Below are positions 48,312 through 57,848 of a DNA stretch of 64,000 bases, piece by piece (positions within the stretch are counted from its first letter, which is position 1; every line of letters starts with the position of its first letter). Source of the DNA: Desulfomicrobium apsheronum (GTDB lineage: Bacteria > Desulfobacterota > Desulfovibrionia > Desulfovibrionales > Desulfomicrobiaceae); contig NZ_FORX01000001.1 in the NCBI RefSeq assembly GCF_900114115.1, forward strand, positions 186,001 through 250,000. Direction: 5' to 3'. The translations under genes were made by a program, and so were the position numbers. The notes below the pieces were generated by a model. It worked only from the letters and a program-made list of their open reading frames with translations. It ran no database searches and was not told the origin of the DNA.

Positions 48312-48621
48312 ATGCGTATCATGGAAAAAGAGCGCCGAATGATTCGCGCCGAGGCTTGGAAAGCTTTCGGAGCAGACGCCAAGGTTTTTCTTTTCGGGTC
48401 ACGCGTGGATGATGCTCGGCGAGGTGGAGAAATCAATCTGCTGGTGGAGACAGGTACGGTGGGCCATGCCCCCTTTTCTAAGCCCAGCTCCGGTTTTTGG
48501 CCAGGGTCAAGTTGGCTCTTGGGGAACAAAAAATCGACGTGCTAGTGGATTACCCGGCTCGGACGTGCCGTCCTGAAATTTGCGTATCGCATGGGTCCAA
48601 GGGGTTATGTTGTGGTTTTGA
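48312..48621 (+). pseudogene. Decayed MNT nucleotidyltransferase gene
   Basis: After a good ribosome-binding site (AAGGAGAGGG) the frame reads KVFLFGSRVDDARRGGEINLLV, an MNT core in which both catalytic Asp of DxD are changed (E-x-N). The frame then becomes unrelated to the family and stops. In the next frame KLALGEQKIDVLVDYPART restores the family, and a second frame change gives LRIAWVQGVMLWF before a stop at 48619-48621. At least two frameshifts plus active-site loss show a dead gene, probably once part of a fourth MNT module. Confidence 0.8.
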
Positions 48622-48795
48622 ACAACAGTGATGTCGATGCGTTGCGGTCGAAAATTTGGGATAGCGTACTTTCTCTGAACGGTCGCGGATGCGAACAGAA
48701 GTATCGTCAAAAGAAGACCTGACCCCATGCGCATGGAGTCGGGTTAATCGCAGTGAGATCAGATTCACGGAATAGCTCAAGGAACATCAGCCACC

Positions 48796-49959
48796 ATGCC
48801 ACTTATGAAAAAACGCATTCTTCTCGTCTTTGGCACCCGTCCGGAAGCCATTAAAATGGCGCCACTGGTCAAGGAACTTCAAAAGCACCCGGACACGTTC
48901 GAGACAGTGGTGTGCGTTACGGCCCAGCATCGGCAAATGCTGGATCAGGTGCTGCATATTTTCGGGATTGTGCCGGATTATGACCTGGACATCATGCAGG
49001 CCGGTCAAGATCTCTACGATGTGACTTCCAGGGTTCTGCTGGGCATGCGCGAGGTTCTGAAATCAGCCCGGCCCGATGTGGTCCTGGTACACGGAGATAC
49101 CTCCACCTCCACGGCAGCGGCATTGTCCGCGTTCTATCAGCAAATTCCGGTGGGGCATGTCGAGGCGGGGTTGCGCACGGGGAACATATACAGCCCGTGG
49201 CCGGAAGAGATGAACCGCCAGATAACCGGCCGCCTTGCTTCCTTGCACTTCGCGCCAACCCCTCTCAGCAGGAAAAATTTATTGGCCGAAGGAGTCTCTC
49301 CTGAATCCATCCATGTGACGGGCAATACGGTCATCGATGCCCTTTTCATGGTTGTTGAGCAGATCAGGAAGAATGGGCTTGGGGATGATCTCCAAGCGGA
49401 TCTTATTCGCCGTTTCCCCGCGTTGAAGCCCGCCTTGGCAGGTGAGCATTCGCCGAGTTCCCGTCGACTTATTCTGGTCACAGGGCATCGGCGTGAAAAT
49501 TTTGGGCAGGGGTTTGAAAACATCTGTCATGCCCTGGCAGAGATTGCGACCATGCATCCAGATGTGGACATTATTTATCCTGTCCACCTCAACCCCAATG
49601 TCCAAGAGCCGGTGCGGCGAATTCTCCGTGAGAGATTGAACATATATCTGATTGACCCACTGGATTACCTCCCCTTTGTTTTCCTAATGAGTCGCTCTTT
49701 TGTGATTTTAACTGATTCGGGTGGAATTCAAGAGGAGGCACCTTCTTTGGGCAAACCAGTGTTGGTTATGCGCGAGACAACAGAAAGGCCAGAGGCAGTC
49801 GAAGCGGGGACAGTAAAGCTTGTGGGGACCGACATCGAGGTAATCCAAAGAAATGTATGTGATTTGCTGAATGATGATGCGGCCTACAAGCAAATGACGC
49901 GAGCAATCAATCCCTATGGTGATGGTAAAGCCGCTGGGCGGATTGCTTCGAATTTGTAG
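48796..49959 (+). CDS. wecB: UDP-N-acetylglucosamine 2-epimerase (non-hydrolysing)
   Basis: Interconverts UDP-GlcNAc and UDP-ManNAc for surface or linked glycans. The 387-residue protein has the start [58 protein letters not shown] and [22 protein letters not shown], all diagnostic. The first 900 nt have the G+C-rich composition of the core genome, while the end drifts toward the A+T-rich composition that follows. It opens the glycan assembly part of the island. An ATG three codons downstream is an alternative start. Confidence 0.95.
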   Translation: MPLMKKRILLVFGTRPEAIKMAPLVKELQKHPDTFETVVCVTAQHRQMLDQVLHIFGIVPDYDLDIMQAGQDLYDVTSRVLLGMREVLKSARPDVVLVHGDTSTSTAAALSAFYQQIPVGHVEAGLRTGNIYSPWPEEMNRQITGRLASLHFAPTPLSRKNLLAEGVSPESIHVTGNTVIDALFMVVEQIRKNGLGDDLQADLIRRFPALKPALAGEHSPSSRRLILVTGHRRENFGQGFENICHALAEIATMHPDVDIIYPVHLNPNVQEPVRRILRERLNIYLIDPLDYLPFVFLMSRSFVILTDSGGIQEEAPSLGKPVLVMRETTERPEAVEAGTVKLVGTDIEVIQRNVCDLLNDDAAYKQMTRAINPYGDGKAAGRIASNL

Positions 49960-50036
49960 AGTGTTTTAGGTTGATGACTATAAATTATTCCGCAGTAATT
50001 TAAAAAAAACTTATTAATTTTATTAGGTTATTTAAT

Positions 50037-51185
50037 ATGAATAAAGTTGGAATAGTTTCTTATTACAAAAATATCAATTTCGGATCAGTTTTGCAGGCAT
50101 GCGCTATGCAAATGATTATCAGAAAACTAGGTTACGATTGCGAACATATTAGATGTTTTTTTGGGCAGAATAGAAAACAGAAAATTATAGCTTTGCTGGC
50201 AAATCCGAGCCAGTTTTTAAAAAACAAATTTGCATCATATTTTCGAAAGATAACTTGTCCAGAAATTGCGGTGCGCCGTAATAAATTCCATCAATTTGTT
50301 GAAGAATTTATAAAAGAGAGCACTAAAATTTATTCACCAAATGACGTGACTAAGACTAATGAAATTTATGAAGTCTTTGTATGTGGCAGTGATCAAATAT
50401 GGGCGCCAAACCAATTCAACGAGTTTTTTTACATCGACTTTATTTCAGAGAAGTCGAGAAAAATCGCTTACGCCCCTAGTATCGGACTCCCGTTAATTCC
50501 GGATCACCTTAAGGGAAGGATGGCATCATTGATTTCCAATATCGGTTATCTTTCAATCCGTGAAAAGGAAGGTTCGGCTATCATTCGCGAATTGACCGGC
50601 CTTGATATTCCCGTGGTCTTAGACCCTACCTTGATGATCGACAAAACAGAGTGGTTGGCAAAGGTTAAAAGTTCAATAGCTCCAAAGGAACCTTATATCT
50701 TGTGCCTTTTTCTTGGAGAAAATCATCAACATAGACAAGCTGTCGAAACCTATCGAAACTATAAAGGGTACAAAATCGTTGTTATTCCTTTTCGTAAAGG
50801 TGACTATTCATGGGGTGATATATGTCTGGCTGATGCCGGTCCCCTCGATTTTATAGATCTGGTGAATAATGCAGCTATAGTTTTTAGTGATTCATTTCAC
50901 GGTGCTGCATTTGCATTGAATTTGAATAAGCCTTTTGGAGTATTTATGCGTTTTGCAGAAGATCATCCAATTTGCCAAAATTCTAGAATAAGAAATTTAT
51001 TAAGTTTATTTTCTCTCCAGAAACGTCTTGTTCAAGACAAGATGGTGATAAAAGACATGGATGAATGTATAAATTATGCTGCTGTGAATACAATATTAGA
51101 CAAGGAGCGGTCTAAGTCACTAAAATATCTGGAATCTGCACTTGTAGATAGTTGTTCCAAGCGCAAAAATTATGTACAAGCCTAA
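50037..51185 (+). CDS. Polysaccharide pyruvyl transferase family protein
   Basis: A 382-residue protein of the CsaB/PssM-like pyruvyl transferase family, which adds ketal pyruvate to sugars. The start KVGIVSYYKNINFGSVLQACAMQ, FVCGSDQIWAP near residue 115, and FSDSFHGAAFALNLNKPFGVF near residue 283 are the family's motifs. Composition is strongly A+T-rich compared with genes before 49.9 kb, suggesting lateral acquisition. The 3' end overlaps the next gene by 14 nt, a pairing frequent in polysaccharide loci. Confidence 0.87.
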   Translation: MNKVGIVSYYKNINFGSVLQACAMQMIIRKLGYDCEHIRCFFGQNRKQKIIALLANPSQFLKNKFASYFRKITCPEIAVRRNKFHQFVEEFIKESTKIYSPNDVTKTNEIYEVFVCGSDQIWAPNQFNEFFYIDFISEKSRKIAYAPSIGLPLIPDHLKGRMASLISNIGYLSIREKEGSAIIRELTGLDIPVVLDPTLMIDKTEWLAKVKSSIAPKEPYILCLFLGENHQHRQAVETYRNYKGYKIVVIPFRKGDYSWGDICLADAGPLDFIDLVNNAAIVFSDSFHGAAFALNLNKPFGVFMRFAEDHPICQNSRIRNLLSLFSLQKRLVQDKMVIKDMDECINYAAVNTILDKERSKSLKYLESALVDSCSKRKNYVQA

Positions 51186-52446
51186 AATTTTATGTTTAAC
51201 GCTACATGAATGTACAGGTTGCTCTGCCTGTTCTAATGCTTGTCCTCATGGGTATATTCAACTCGTAAGCAACGAGGAAGGTTTTTTGTATCCATCTGTG
51301 ACGGATCAATGCTTAGGTTGCGGTTTGTGTGATAATTCCTGCCCCATTCTAACCAAACAGACGGAAATCGTGCCAGAAATTGACCAACACGCAGTGGCGG
51401 CCATTTCCCTTGATCCTGATATTCGTAGGGCAAGTTCATCGGGAGGGGCGTTTTCCGAAATATGCAAAGCGTATGGTGATCAAGAAACAGTTGTTTTCGG
51501 TGCCCGGTTTGATGGTTTGTGCGTGGTTCACTCCTTTGTAATAGGTATAGAAAATATTGGTCCCTTCTGTAAATCAAAGTATGTGCAAAGCGTGATAGGG
51601 GATAGCTTTTCCGAAGCTAAGAAATTTTTAGAAAAAGGGATGAAAGTTATATTCAGCGGTACTCCATGTCAGATCGCTGGTTTGCGAGCATTTTTGGGAA
51701 AAAAATTTAAAAATCTTTTATGTATTGATTTCATATGCCACGGTGTAGGAAGCCCTAGCGTTTTTGCAGATTCTTTAAAAGCAATTGAAAAAAAAATTGG
51801 AAAAAAGTTAGTTAGCTATTCGTTTCGAAACCGCATTCAACGGATGGGTAATTGGCACGATTTCGTTTGTCGTTATGAATTCGAAGACGGAGAACATCTA
51901 TTGGAGTCATCTGATCCTTACCAAAGTTTCTTCCTCTCCCAATTGTGTTTGCGAGCAACATGTGGAGAATGTTGTAAATTTCGAAATCGCAACCGATTAA
52001 GCGACATCACTATTTCGGATCTTAAAGGAAAATTTCATATTTTCCCGAGAATGATGGATCACCGGAACTTTTCAACAATTGTATGCAACACCCACAAAGG
52101 AGAATCTGTTTTTCACGATATGAAATCTGTCATTAAATTTTTTCCGTTGAAGATGGAAGAATTAGAGCAATTTAATCCTCTTTTCTTTAAAACAACAAAA
52201 TCAAATTCGAGCAGAGAAAAATTTTTTTCCGCTTATACGAATCTAGATAATTTTGAATCTCTAGTGATTCAGTTTTGTAAATCAAATATAAAATGTAAAA
52301 GAAAAATTAATAATTTACTTCCTTTTCATTTAAAAAGATTATTAAAAATAATCTATAATGAATTACTGACTTTCAAAAAATTATATAAACAAAAATTCGC
52401 TTGTTTGAAAAATATTTCGATCAGGTCTAAAAAAGCGAATGATTAA
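51172..52446 (+). CDS. FrhB-like 4Fe-4S protein (coenzyme F420 hydrogenase beta-subunit family)
   Basis: A 424-residue protein. The N-terminal ferredoxin module has two clusters' worth of cysteines: CTGCSACSNACP near residue 15 and CLGCGLCDNSCP near residue 46. The remainder matches the FrhB N- and C-terminal domains (SSGGAFSEICKAYG; FSGTPCQIAGLRAFLG; FICHGVGSPSVF). In glycan loci such proteins usually accompany pyruvyl transferase-like proteins; their reaction is unknown, though a flavin/Fe-S redox step on the sugar is plausible. It overlaps both neighbours by a few bases. Confidence 0.87.
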   Translation: MYKPKILCLTLHECTGCSACSNACPHGYIQLVSNEEGFLYPSVTDQCLGCGLCDNSCPILTKQTEIVPEIDQHAVAAISLDPDIRRASSSGGAFSEICKAYGDQETVVFGARFDGLCVVHSFVIGIENIGPFCKSKYVQSVIGDSFSEAKKFLEKGMKVIFSGTPCQIAGLRAFLGKKFKNLLCIDFICHGVGSPSVFADSLKAIEKKIGKKLVSYSFRNRIQRMGNWHDFVCRYEFEDGEHLLESSDPYQSFFLSQLCLRATCGECCKFRNRNRLSDITISDLKGKFHIFPRMMDHRNFSTIVCNTHKGESVFHDMKSVIKFFPLKMEELEQFNPLFFKTTKSNSSREKFFSAYTNLDNFESLVIQFCKSNIKCKRKINNLLPFHLKRLLKIIYNELLTFKKLYKQKFACLKNISIRSKKAND

Positions 52447-53992
52447 GATGGTTGAAAGTTCAAGCCAAAAAGTAGGAATAAAAATTTTCCGTGGTGCAGC
52501 AGCAACTGTTTTGTCACTAGTAGCAACAACCATTATTGGCTTGGTGATAATGCCGATAGTAGTCAATCAACTTGGAGACAGACTTTACGGTGTTTGGGTT
52601 TTGATAGGCACAATAACCGGATATTTTGGTTTTTTGGATTTAGGGCTCTCAAAAGCAGTCATGAGATTTGTTTCTCAGTCCTTGGGTAAGGGGGACAAGG
52701 TCGCGGCTGATGACTGGATCAGCATAGCCCTGGCCAGTTTCGCAATTTTGGCTATAGTCAGTTTGTTTTTGAGTATTGGGGTGTGGCTACTTGTCCCTTG
52801 TTTTTTGTCTGGCGCGGAAGATGCAAAAGTCATTTCTTTAGCTTTGCTGATTGCTCTTTTAGCTTTTTCGGCGGCGCTACCCGCCCGATGTTTTTTGGGT
52901 ATCTTGGAGGCTCATGTCAGAAAAGATATCGTTTCGCTCATTCATGTTTTGACCAATATTTTTCGTGCAGGCACTATGTTTGTGGTCATCTCATATAAAG
53001 GTTCACTGATTGGGTTGGCCATGGTTGCAGCTATATATACAGTTTTTGATGGTTTCTTAATCATTTGTTTTGCTCGACGCGTACATGGTCCTTTCAGATT
53101 AAATAAAGCAGCATTGAATATCGAAAATTTAAAAGTTTTTTTCGGATACGCATCATCTTCTTTTGTCACCCAAATTACTGATATCATCAGGTATAAATCA
53201 TACCCGATGATTATTACACCTTTTCTCGGCCTTGCAGCATTGACCCCTTTTGCTATTGCCGAAAGGTTGACCCAAATGCTTATTTCTCTATGTAATGGTA
53301 TATTGCTAAATTTATCTCCTGTTTTCAGTCAGTTAGAGGGCGCGGGCGGTGTAGAAGGGAATGAAAAATTGAAACGTTACTATTTCTTTAGTTATAAATT
53401 TTCGTGCTATCTAGGAGTGTTTGCTGTCGGAATGACAATGATGCTCGCAAGCCCTTTTATAGAGAGATGGATGGGCGCGAAATATTTGAATGCTGTCCCA
53501 ATTCTTCATGTTTTATTGATCGGCATTTTTTTTTCTTTGATACAAATTCCAACACTTTGTTTTCTTTTTGCAGTTTCAAGACAGAAATTTTATGCAATTA
53601 CAAATACTATTCATTCAGTAGCGTCTATTATTCTATGTGCAATATTGGTTATTCCTTTTGAACTATTAGGTTTAGCATTTGGTATTTCAGTTGTAACTTT
53701 TTTTGTGAAATTTTTTCTTCAGCCAATTGGTGTTTTAGGACTGATTGATATGAAACTGATTAATTATCATATAAAAAAATCTTTGCCGAATATTATCATC
53801 CCGTCTATTTTTATAATTCTATATTATTTTTTTACTAAAAAATATATTCAACCAAATTATTCGATAATTTTTTTGATTGGATTATTTGGAAGTCTTTTTT
53901 TCACTTTATATATATGTGTGTGTGGGTTTAATAAATGTGAAAGATCAATGCTTTTGCGTGCAATCAAACCAGCTTTGTTTTTTTTGAAATAG
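52439..53992 (+). CDS. Wzx-like oligosaccharide flippase (MOP superfamily)
   Basis: A 517-residue integral membrane protein with about 12-14 hydrophobic segments. FRGAAATVLSLVATTIIGLVIMPIV and TGYFGFLDLGLSKAVMRFVSQ near the N-terminus are typical of polysaccharide transporters. It would flip the lipid-linked oligosaccharide across the inner membrane before transfer by the PglB-like enzyme. It overlaps the upstream FrhB-like gene by 8 nt. The following 53993-54169 gap is very A+T-rich and shows no gene. Confidence 0.9.
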   Translation: MIKMVESSSQKVGIKIFRGAAATVLSLVATTIIGLVIMPIVVNQLGDRLYGVWVLIGTITGYFGFLDLGLSKAVMRFVSQSLGKGDKVAADDWISIALASFAILAIVSLFLSIGVWLLVPCFLSGAEDAKVISLALLIALLAFSAALPARCFLGILEAHVRKDIVSLIHVLTNIFRAGTMFVVISYKGSLIGLAMVAAIYTVFDGFLIICFARRVHGPFRLNKAALNIENLKVFFGYASSSFVTQITDIIRYKSYPMIITPFLGLAALTPFAIAERLTQMLISLCNGILLNLSPVFSQLEGAGGVEGNEKLKRYYFFSYKFSCYLGVFAVGMTMMLASPFIERWMGAKYLNAVPILHVLLIGIFFSLIQIPTLCFLFAVSRQKFYAITNTIHSVASIILCAILVIPFELLGLAFGISVVTFFVKFFLQPIGVLGLIDMKLINYHIKKSLPNIIIPSIFIILYYFFTKKYIQPNYSIIFLIGLFGSLFFTLYICVCGFNKCERSMLLRAIKPALFFLK

Positions 53993-54169
53993 ATTAATTT
54001 TTAAAATTTAGAAAAATTGTATGAAACAAAAATTTTAACATTTTTTATAGTAATAATGATATTGATACGTTAAATTTTTTTTGTCTTTAGTGTAATTCCA
54101 TATCAAAAGCGAATTTGCAGTGTGTGATCATTCACTTCGAATTAACTGAAAATAAATTGAGAAATATAT

Positions 54170-55423
54170 ATGAACATTGGTATTGTTACAACTTGGTTTG
54201 AGCGTGGTGCCGCGTATGTTTCTAAAGCCTATGAGCAAGCGTTAAGCAAGGAGTTTAACGTATATATTTATGCTCGAGGCGGTGAAGTTTGCGCTAAGGG
54301 TGATCCTGTTTGGGATCGGCCAAACGTCACATTCGCGCCAGGTTGGGGAAGTCGGATTTATCAAGGCGATTCATCGATGTCGAGAACACATTTGTTTTCT
54401 TGGATTATTCGAAATAAAATCAAAGTTATTATATTCAATGAGCAAAGAGATTTTTCAATAGTAAAAGATTGTTCAAAATTTGGTGTAACGGTGGGTGCAT
54501 ACATAGACTATTATAAGAAAGATACAGTTAGTAGTTTTAAATGCTATGATTTTTTATTGTGTAATACAAGAAGGCATTTGTCTGTTTTTAATTGGCATAG
54601 AAATTGTTTTTTTATTCAATGGGGGGCAGATACTAAATTGTTTCAACCTGTAAAAAATAATTACTTGACAAGAAAAGAGGCTGTATTTTTCCATAGTGCT
54701 GGCTATGGTGGGTTTAATTGCAGGAAGGGTACAGATATTCTTATTAAATCCTTTCAGAAAGTTAAAGGGCCATCTCGGCTAGTTATTCATTCACAGGTGC
54801 CCATCGCTAAGTATGGAAAAGATATACAAGAAATTGTTGAATCGGATGAGCGGATTGAGTTTTTGCAAAAAACAGTTCCTGCTCCAGGTCTTTATTATTT
54901 AGGCGATATATATGTATATCCCTCTAAATTAGAAGGTATTGGTCTTTCTGTTTCTGAAGCGTTAAGTTGCGGACTTCCTGTTATCACAACGGATACTGCT
55001 CCAATGAACGAGTTTGTGACGCCAGGCTATAACGGAAATTTAATTAAAGTAACTGCACATATTAAAAGAAGTGATAATTATTATTGGCCTGAATCCGTGA
55101 TAGATGAAAGGGATTTGGTTTGTAAAATGCAGAGTTATATCGACAAGCATGATTTAATTGATATTCAAAAATATAATGCAAGAGAATCAGCTATTAATTA
55201 TTTTGATTGGAGTAAGAATTCTGGACAATTGTGTGGATATATAAAAAAAGTTTGTGTATACAGGAAGCCTACTAAATTTTTTTTGTTCTTAACTGTTAAA
55301 TTTTTAATACAGGATTTTTTAAGGTTTTCTTTATTTAAAATCCATAAATTAATTAAATATTTTCTTTTATTGAGTAAGTCTTATTGCGTTTCAAAAATAA
55401 GCCGTAGATGTGATATAGTTTAA
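54170..55423 (+). CDS. Glycosyltransferase family 4-like protein
   Basis: A 417-residue GT-B fold glycosyltransferase. The C-terminal donor-binding part has GDIYVYPSKLEGIGLSVSEALSCGLPVI with the E-x7-E pattern of GT4 enzymes. The N-terminal domain (GIVTTWFERGAAYVSKAYEQ) is divergent. A basic hydrophobic tail (about residues 365-405) may attach it to the membrane. Very A+T-rich composition. It is followed directly by the IS3 element, which separates it from the other glycosyltransferase genes; the last codons may have been altered by the insertion. Confidence 0.85.
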   Translation: MNIGIVTTWFERGAAYVSKAYEQALSKEFNVYIYARGGEVCAKGDPVWDRPNVTFAPGWGSRIYQGDSSMSRTHLFSWIIRNKIKVIIFNEQRDFSIVKDCSKFGVTVGAYIDYYKKDTVSSFKCYDFLLCNTRRHLSVFNWHRNCFFIQWGADTKLFQPVKNNYLTRKEAVFFHSAGYGGFNCRKGTDILIKSFQKVKGPSRLVIHSQVPIAKYGKDIQEIVESDERIEFLQKTVPAPGLYYLGDIYVYPSKLEGIGLSVSEALSCGLPVITTDTAPMNEFVTPGYNGNLIKVTAHIKRSDNYYWPESVIDERDLVCKMQSYIDKHDLIDIQKYNARESAINYFDWSKNSGQLCGYIKKVCVYRKPTKFFLFLTVKFLIQDFLRFSLFKIHKLIKYFLLLSKSYCVSKISRRCDIV

Positions 55424-55533
55424 ATCCGGCGGATAAGGTGAAAGAGAAGTGGCCCCGAAAATTTACACAAGCCTTTAGGTGGAAACTCTGCTAGCCCGGA
55501 CACCTTCAAACGGAATTGATCAGGGAGCAGAGA

Positions 55534-55836
55534 ATGACCAAGCGGACGAGACGGAAGCACTCAGCAGAATTCAAGGCCAAGGTAGCGTTAGCGGCGATGG
55601 CCGGGGACAAGACACTTGCCGAGTTGGCGCAACGTTTTGAGGTGCATCCAAACCAGATTACCGAATGGAAGCGACAGCTCAGCGAGCGGGCTGCTGATGT
55701 CTTTGGCAAGTCCGCCCGGAGTGAGCCTCCCGTGGATTTGAAGGTGCTTCATGCCAAGATCGGCCAACTGACGCTGGAGAACGATTTTTTAGAAAGCGCA
55801 CTCAGCAAGGTGGGATTGCTGAGCGCAAAGCGATGA
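55534..55836 (+). CDS. IS3-family transposase OrfA
   Basis: A 100-residue protein with the transposase helix-turn-helix ([40 protein letters not shown]) and a C-terminal leucine-zipper-like helix ([19 protein letters not shown]). It recognises the element's ends. The stop overlaps the orfB start (ATGA at 55833). In IS3 elements a full transposase is usually made by frameshifting between the two frames. Intact. Confidence 0.92.
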   Translation: MTKRTRRKHSAEFKAKVALAAMAGDKTLAELAQRFEVHPNQITEWKRQLSERAADVFGKSARSEPPVDLKVLHAKIGQLTLENDFLESALSKVGLLSAKR

Positions 55837-56663
55837 TCGACCGCGAGCACGAGGTTTCAATCAAGCGGCAGGCCGAACTGGTCGGGATAAGTCGCGGTAC
55901 CGTGTACTATCAGCCTCGGCCGGTGAGTCCCGCCGACTTGGCGCTCATGCGCCGCATTGACGAGCTGCATCTTGAGCATCCGTTCATGGGTGCCCGGATG
56001 CTTCGGGATCAACTGAATCGCTCAGGGGGCGCTGTTGGGCGTAAGCATGTCGGCTCGTTGATGGCACGCATGGGGATTGCTGCGCTGTACCGAAAGCCCG
56101 GCACCAGCAAGAAGCATCCTAGGCACAAGGTATATCCATATCTGCTACGAGGGCTGCTCATTGAAAGAAGCAATCAGGTTTGGGCTCTGGATACGACCTA
56201 CATCCCAATGGCCAAGGGTTTCGTGTATCTGACCGCAGTCGTGGATTGGGTCAGCCGAAAGGTCTTGGCGTCAAAGATAGCGATCACCCTGGAGGCTTGC
56301 CATGCGGTCGATGTGCTTCAGGAGGCCTTTCGCCGCTATGGCGCTCCGGAAATCGTGAACACGGATCAAGGCAGTCAGTTTACGGCGATCGAGTTTGTAA
56401 CGGCTGTCAAGGACATGGGTCGTAAGCTGAGTATGGATGGCCGAGGAGCCTGGCGTGACAACGTTTTCGTTGAGCGCCTTTGGAAGTCGGTGAAGTACGA
56501 ACGGGCATATCTGTACGCCTACGACACGGTGAGCGATGCCCGGAAGTCGATCATGGAATACATGGATTGGTACAATCAAAAGCGGGCGCATTCAAGGTTG
56601 GGCAAGAAAACGCCTGACGAGACTTACGCCGAACGAATGTCGCCAGTGAGAGTGGCAGTGTAA
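55833..56663 (+). CDS. IS3-family transposase OrfB (DDE integrase)
   Basis: A 276-residue DDE-type integrase core. The HTH_21 region [13 protein letters not shown] precedes the catalytic triad: Asp in [11 protein letters not shown], Asp in [10 protein letters not shown], Glu in [14 protein letters not shown]. All are present and the frame is intact, so the element may still be active. The C-terminus [17 protein letters not shown] is typical of the family. Confidence 0.94.
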   Translation: MIDREHEVSIKRQAELVGISRGTVYYQPRPVSPADLALMRRIDELHLEHPFMGARMLRDQLNRSGGAVGRKHVGSLMARMGIAALYRKPGTSKKHPRHKVYPYLLRGLLIERSNQVWALDTTYIPMAKGFVYLTAVVDWVSRKVLASKIAITLEACHAVDVLQEAFRRYGAPEIVNTDQGSQFTAIEFVTAVKDMGRKLSMDGRGAWRDNVFVERLWKSVKYERAYLYAYDTVSDARKSIMEYMDWYNQKRAHSRLGKKTPDETYAERMSPVRVAV

Positions 56664-56806
56664 GAAGAGCGGAGGTTCCACTTAAGAAACGGGCAAACGT
56701 GTTCAAACGAACCGAACCACTTCTATATATCGTCGACAAATAAAGGTTGTTATACTCAACGACATAATTAATTGCGCATTTGATAAAATCATGGCATCGG
56801 AGATCC

Positions 56807-57319
56807 ATGAAAGCACTCACAATTACCGATGCCGAAGACATGATTATGGCTATCCAGGACGAAATTCGCCGTACCGAGGAAGCCCGTTACGATCACCGCC
56901 TCCACGCCATGCTTCTCGTCGCCCAAGGACAGAGTTGCAGAGAGGTTGGAAAGATCTTGGGCGACGCACCCCGAACTGTCGCGTACTGGGTCAACAGGTT
57001 TGAAAATGAGGGTTTTGCAGGTTTGGTCGATGGAGAGCGGCCCGGGCGTCCCCGTCGACTCACCAAAGAGCAACTCGCCGCAATTGAAACGGCCCTGCGA
57101 AAAGATCCTGGCGAATTCGGATTGCAAGGCCTTTGGGATGGAAAAACCCTTTCGTGTTTCATTCAGGACCAATGGGGCATCTCCCTTGGCGTTCGGCAGT
57201 GTCAGCGCCTTTTCCGGCAACTCGGTTTTCGACTCCGCAAGCCTCGACCGAAAATTGAGCACGCTGATCCCGCCCAGCAGGCGGAATATAAAAAAACTGC
57301 TGAGATTTCTGAAGAATAA
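56807..57319 (+). CDS. IS630-family transposase, N-terminal frame
   Basis: A 170-residue product with helix-turn-helix modules (GQSCREVGKILGDAPRTVAYW; RPGRPRRLTKEQLAAIE) and the linker QLGFRLRKPRPKIEHADPAQQ. The frame ends shortly after a run of seven A residues (57290-57296); the catalytic domain continues in the +1 frame from there. ATG 57 nt inside the left end, after GGAGAT. Either programmed slippage or a broken gene. Confidence 0.85.
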   Translation: MKALTITDAEDMIMAIQDEIRRTEEARYDHRLHAMLLVAQGQSCREVGKILGDAPRTVAYWVNRFENEGFAGLVDGERPGRPRRLTKEQLAAIETALRKDPGEFGLQGLWDGKTLSCFIQDQWGISLGVRQCQRLFRQLGFRLRKPRPKIEHADPAQQAEYKKTAEISEE

Positions 57320-57848
57320 ACGGATCGATATCTGGGCCTTGGACGAGGTCAGGTTCGAGCAGCATGGATCCAGGTGCCGCATGTGGATTCCGAAAGATGT
57401 GAAAGACCCAGTTGTACTCCATCATCCGACAAGAAAGAGCGTGGGATATTTCGGAGCAGTGAGAATCAGAGATGGCAAGTTCGTCTATCGCCGAGAAGCA
57501 GACAAGTTCAACGGGGAGACATTTTTCAGCTTCCTCAAATACTTGCGCCAAATCAGCTCGCACTCGGGAAGGCGGGTTGTGCTGATCGTCGACAACGTCA
57601 GATACCACCACGCTCAACTTCATGCTGAATGGAGACTGGATTGCCATAAGAAATTTGCGCTGGAGTTTATGTCGCCCTACAGCCCTGAACTCAATCCCAT
57701 TGAGCGGGTTTGGAAAATCACGAGGAGAAAAGCTACTCATAATCGATACTTCCCCAAACTGGAGTATGTGATCAATGCCGTGGAAAGTGTGTTCGACCGA
57801 TGGCGTCATGGTAGCGAAATTCTCCGGAAGATATGCGCAATAAATTAA
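57291..57848 (+). CDS. IS630-family transposase, DDE catalytic frame
   Basis: This frame has no own start near the junction; it continues the transposase after the A7 run. The DDE_3 triad is complete: Asp in DIWALDEVRFEQHG, Asp in VLIVDNVRYHHA, Glu in SPELNPIERVWKITRR. The remainder is uninterrupted to the stop near the right end. Integrity of both frames apart from the shift suggests a recoding-type arrangement rather than decay. Confidence 0.8.
   Translation, partial: KKLLRFLKNKRIDIWALDEVRFEQHGSRCRMWIPKDVKDPVVLHHPTRKSVGYFGAVRIRDGKFVYRREADKFNGETFFSFLKYLRQISSHSGRRVVLIVDNVRYHHAQLHAEWRLDCHKKFALEFMSPYSPELNPIERVWKITRRKATHNRYFPKLEYVINAVESVFDRWRHGSEILRKICAIN

Larger units (their letters stand above)
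55446..56724 (+). mobile_element. IS3-family insertion sequence
   Basis: The element contains orfA and orfB in overlapping frames. AGAAGTGG at 55446-55453 and CCACTTCT at 56717-56724 are inverted and probably mark the tips; inside them similarity of the ends is imperfect (GGTGGAAAC against GGTTCCAC orientation). I could not see a target-site duplication, so the right boundary or a later rearrangement is uncertain. Composition is G+C-rich, unlike the flanking A+T-rich DNA. Confidence 0.75.

Noticed and set aside
48591-48722. 43-codon open frame after the decayed MNT gene as a possible fourth HEPN partner
   Set aside because: Too short, partly overlapping the decayed gene, and without HEPN helices or an RX4HXY motif.
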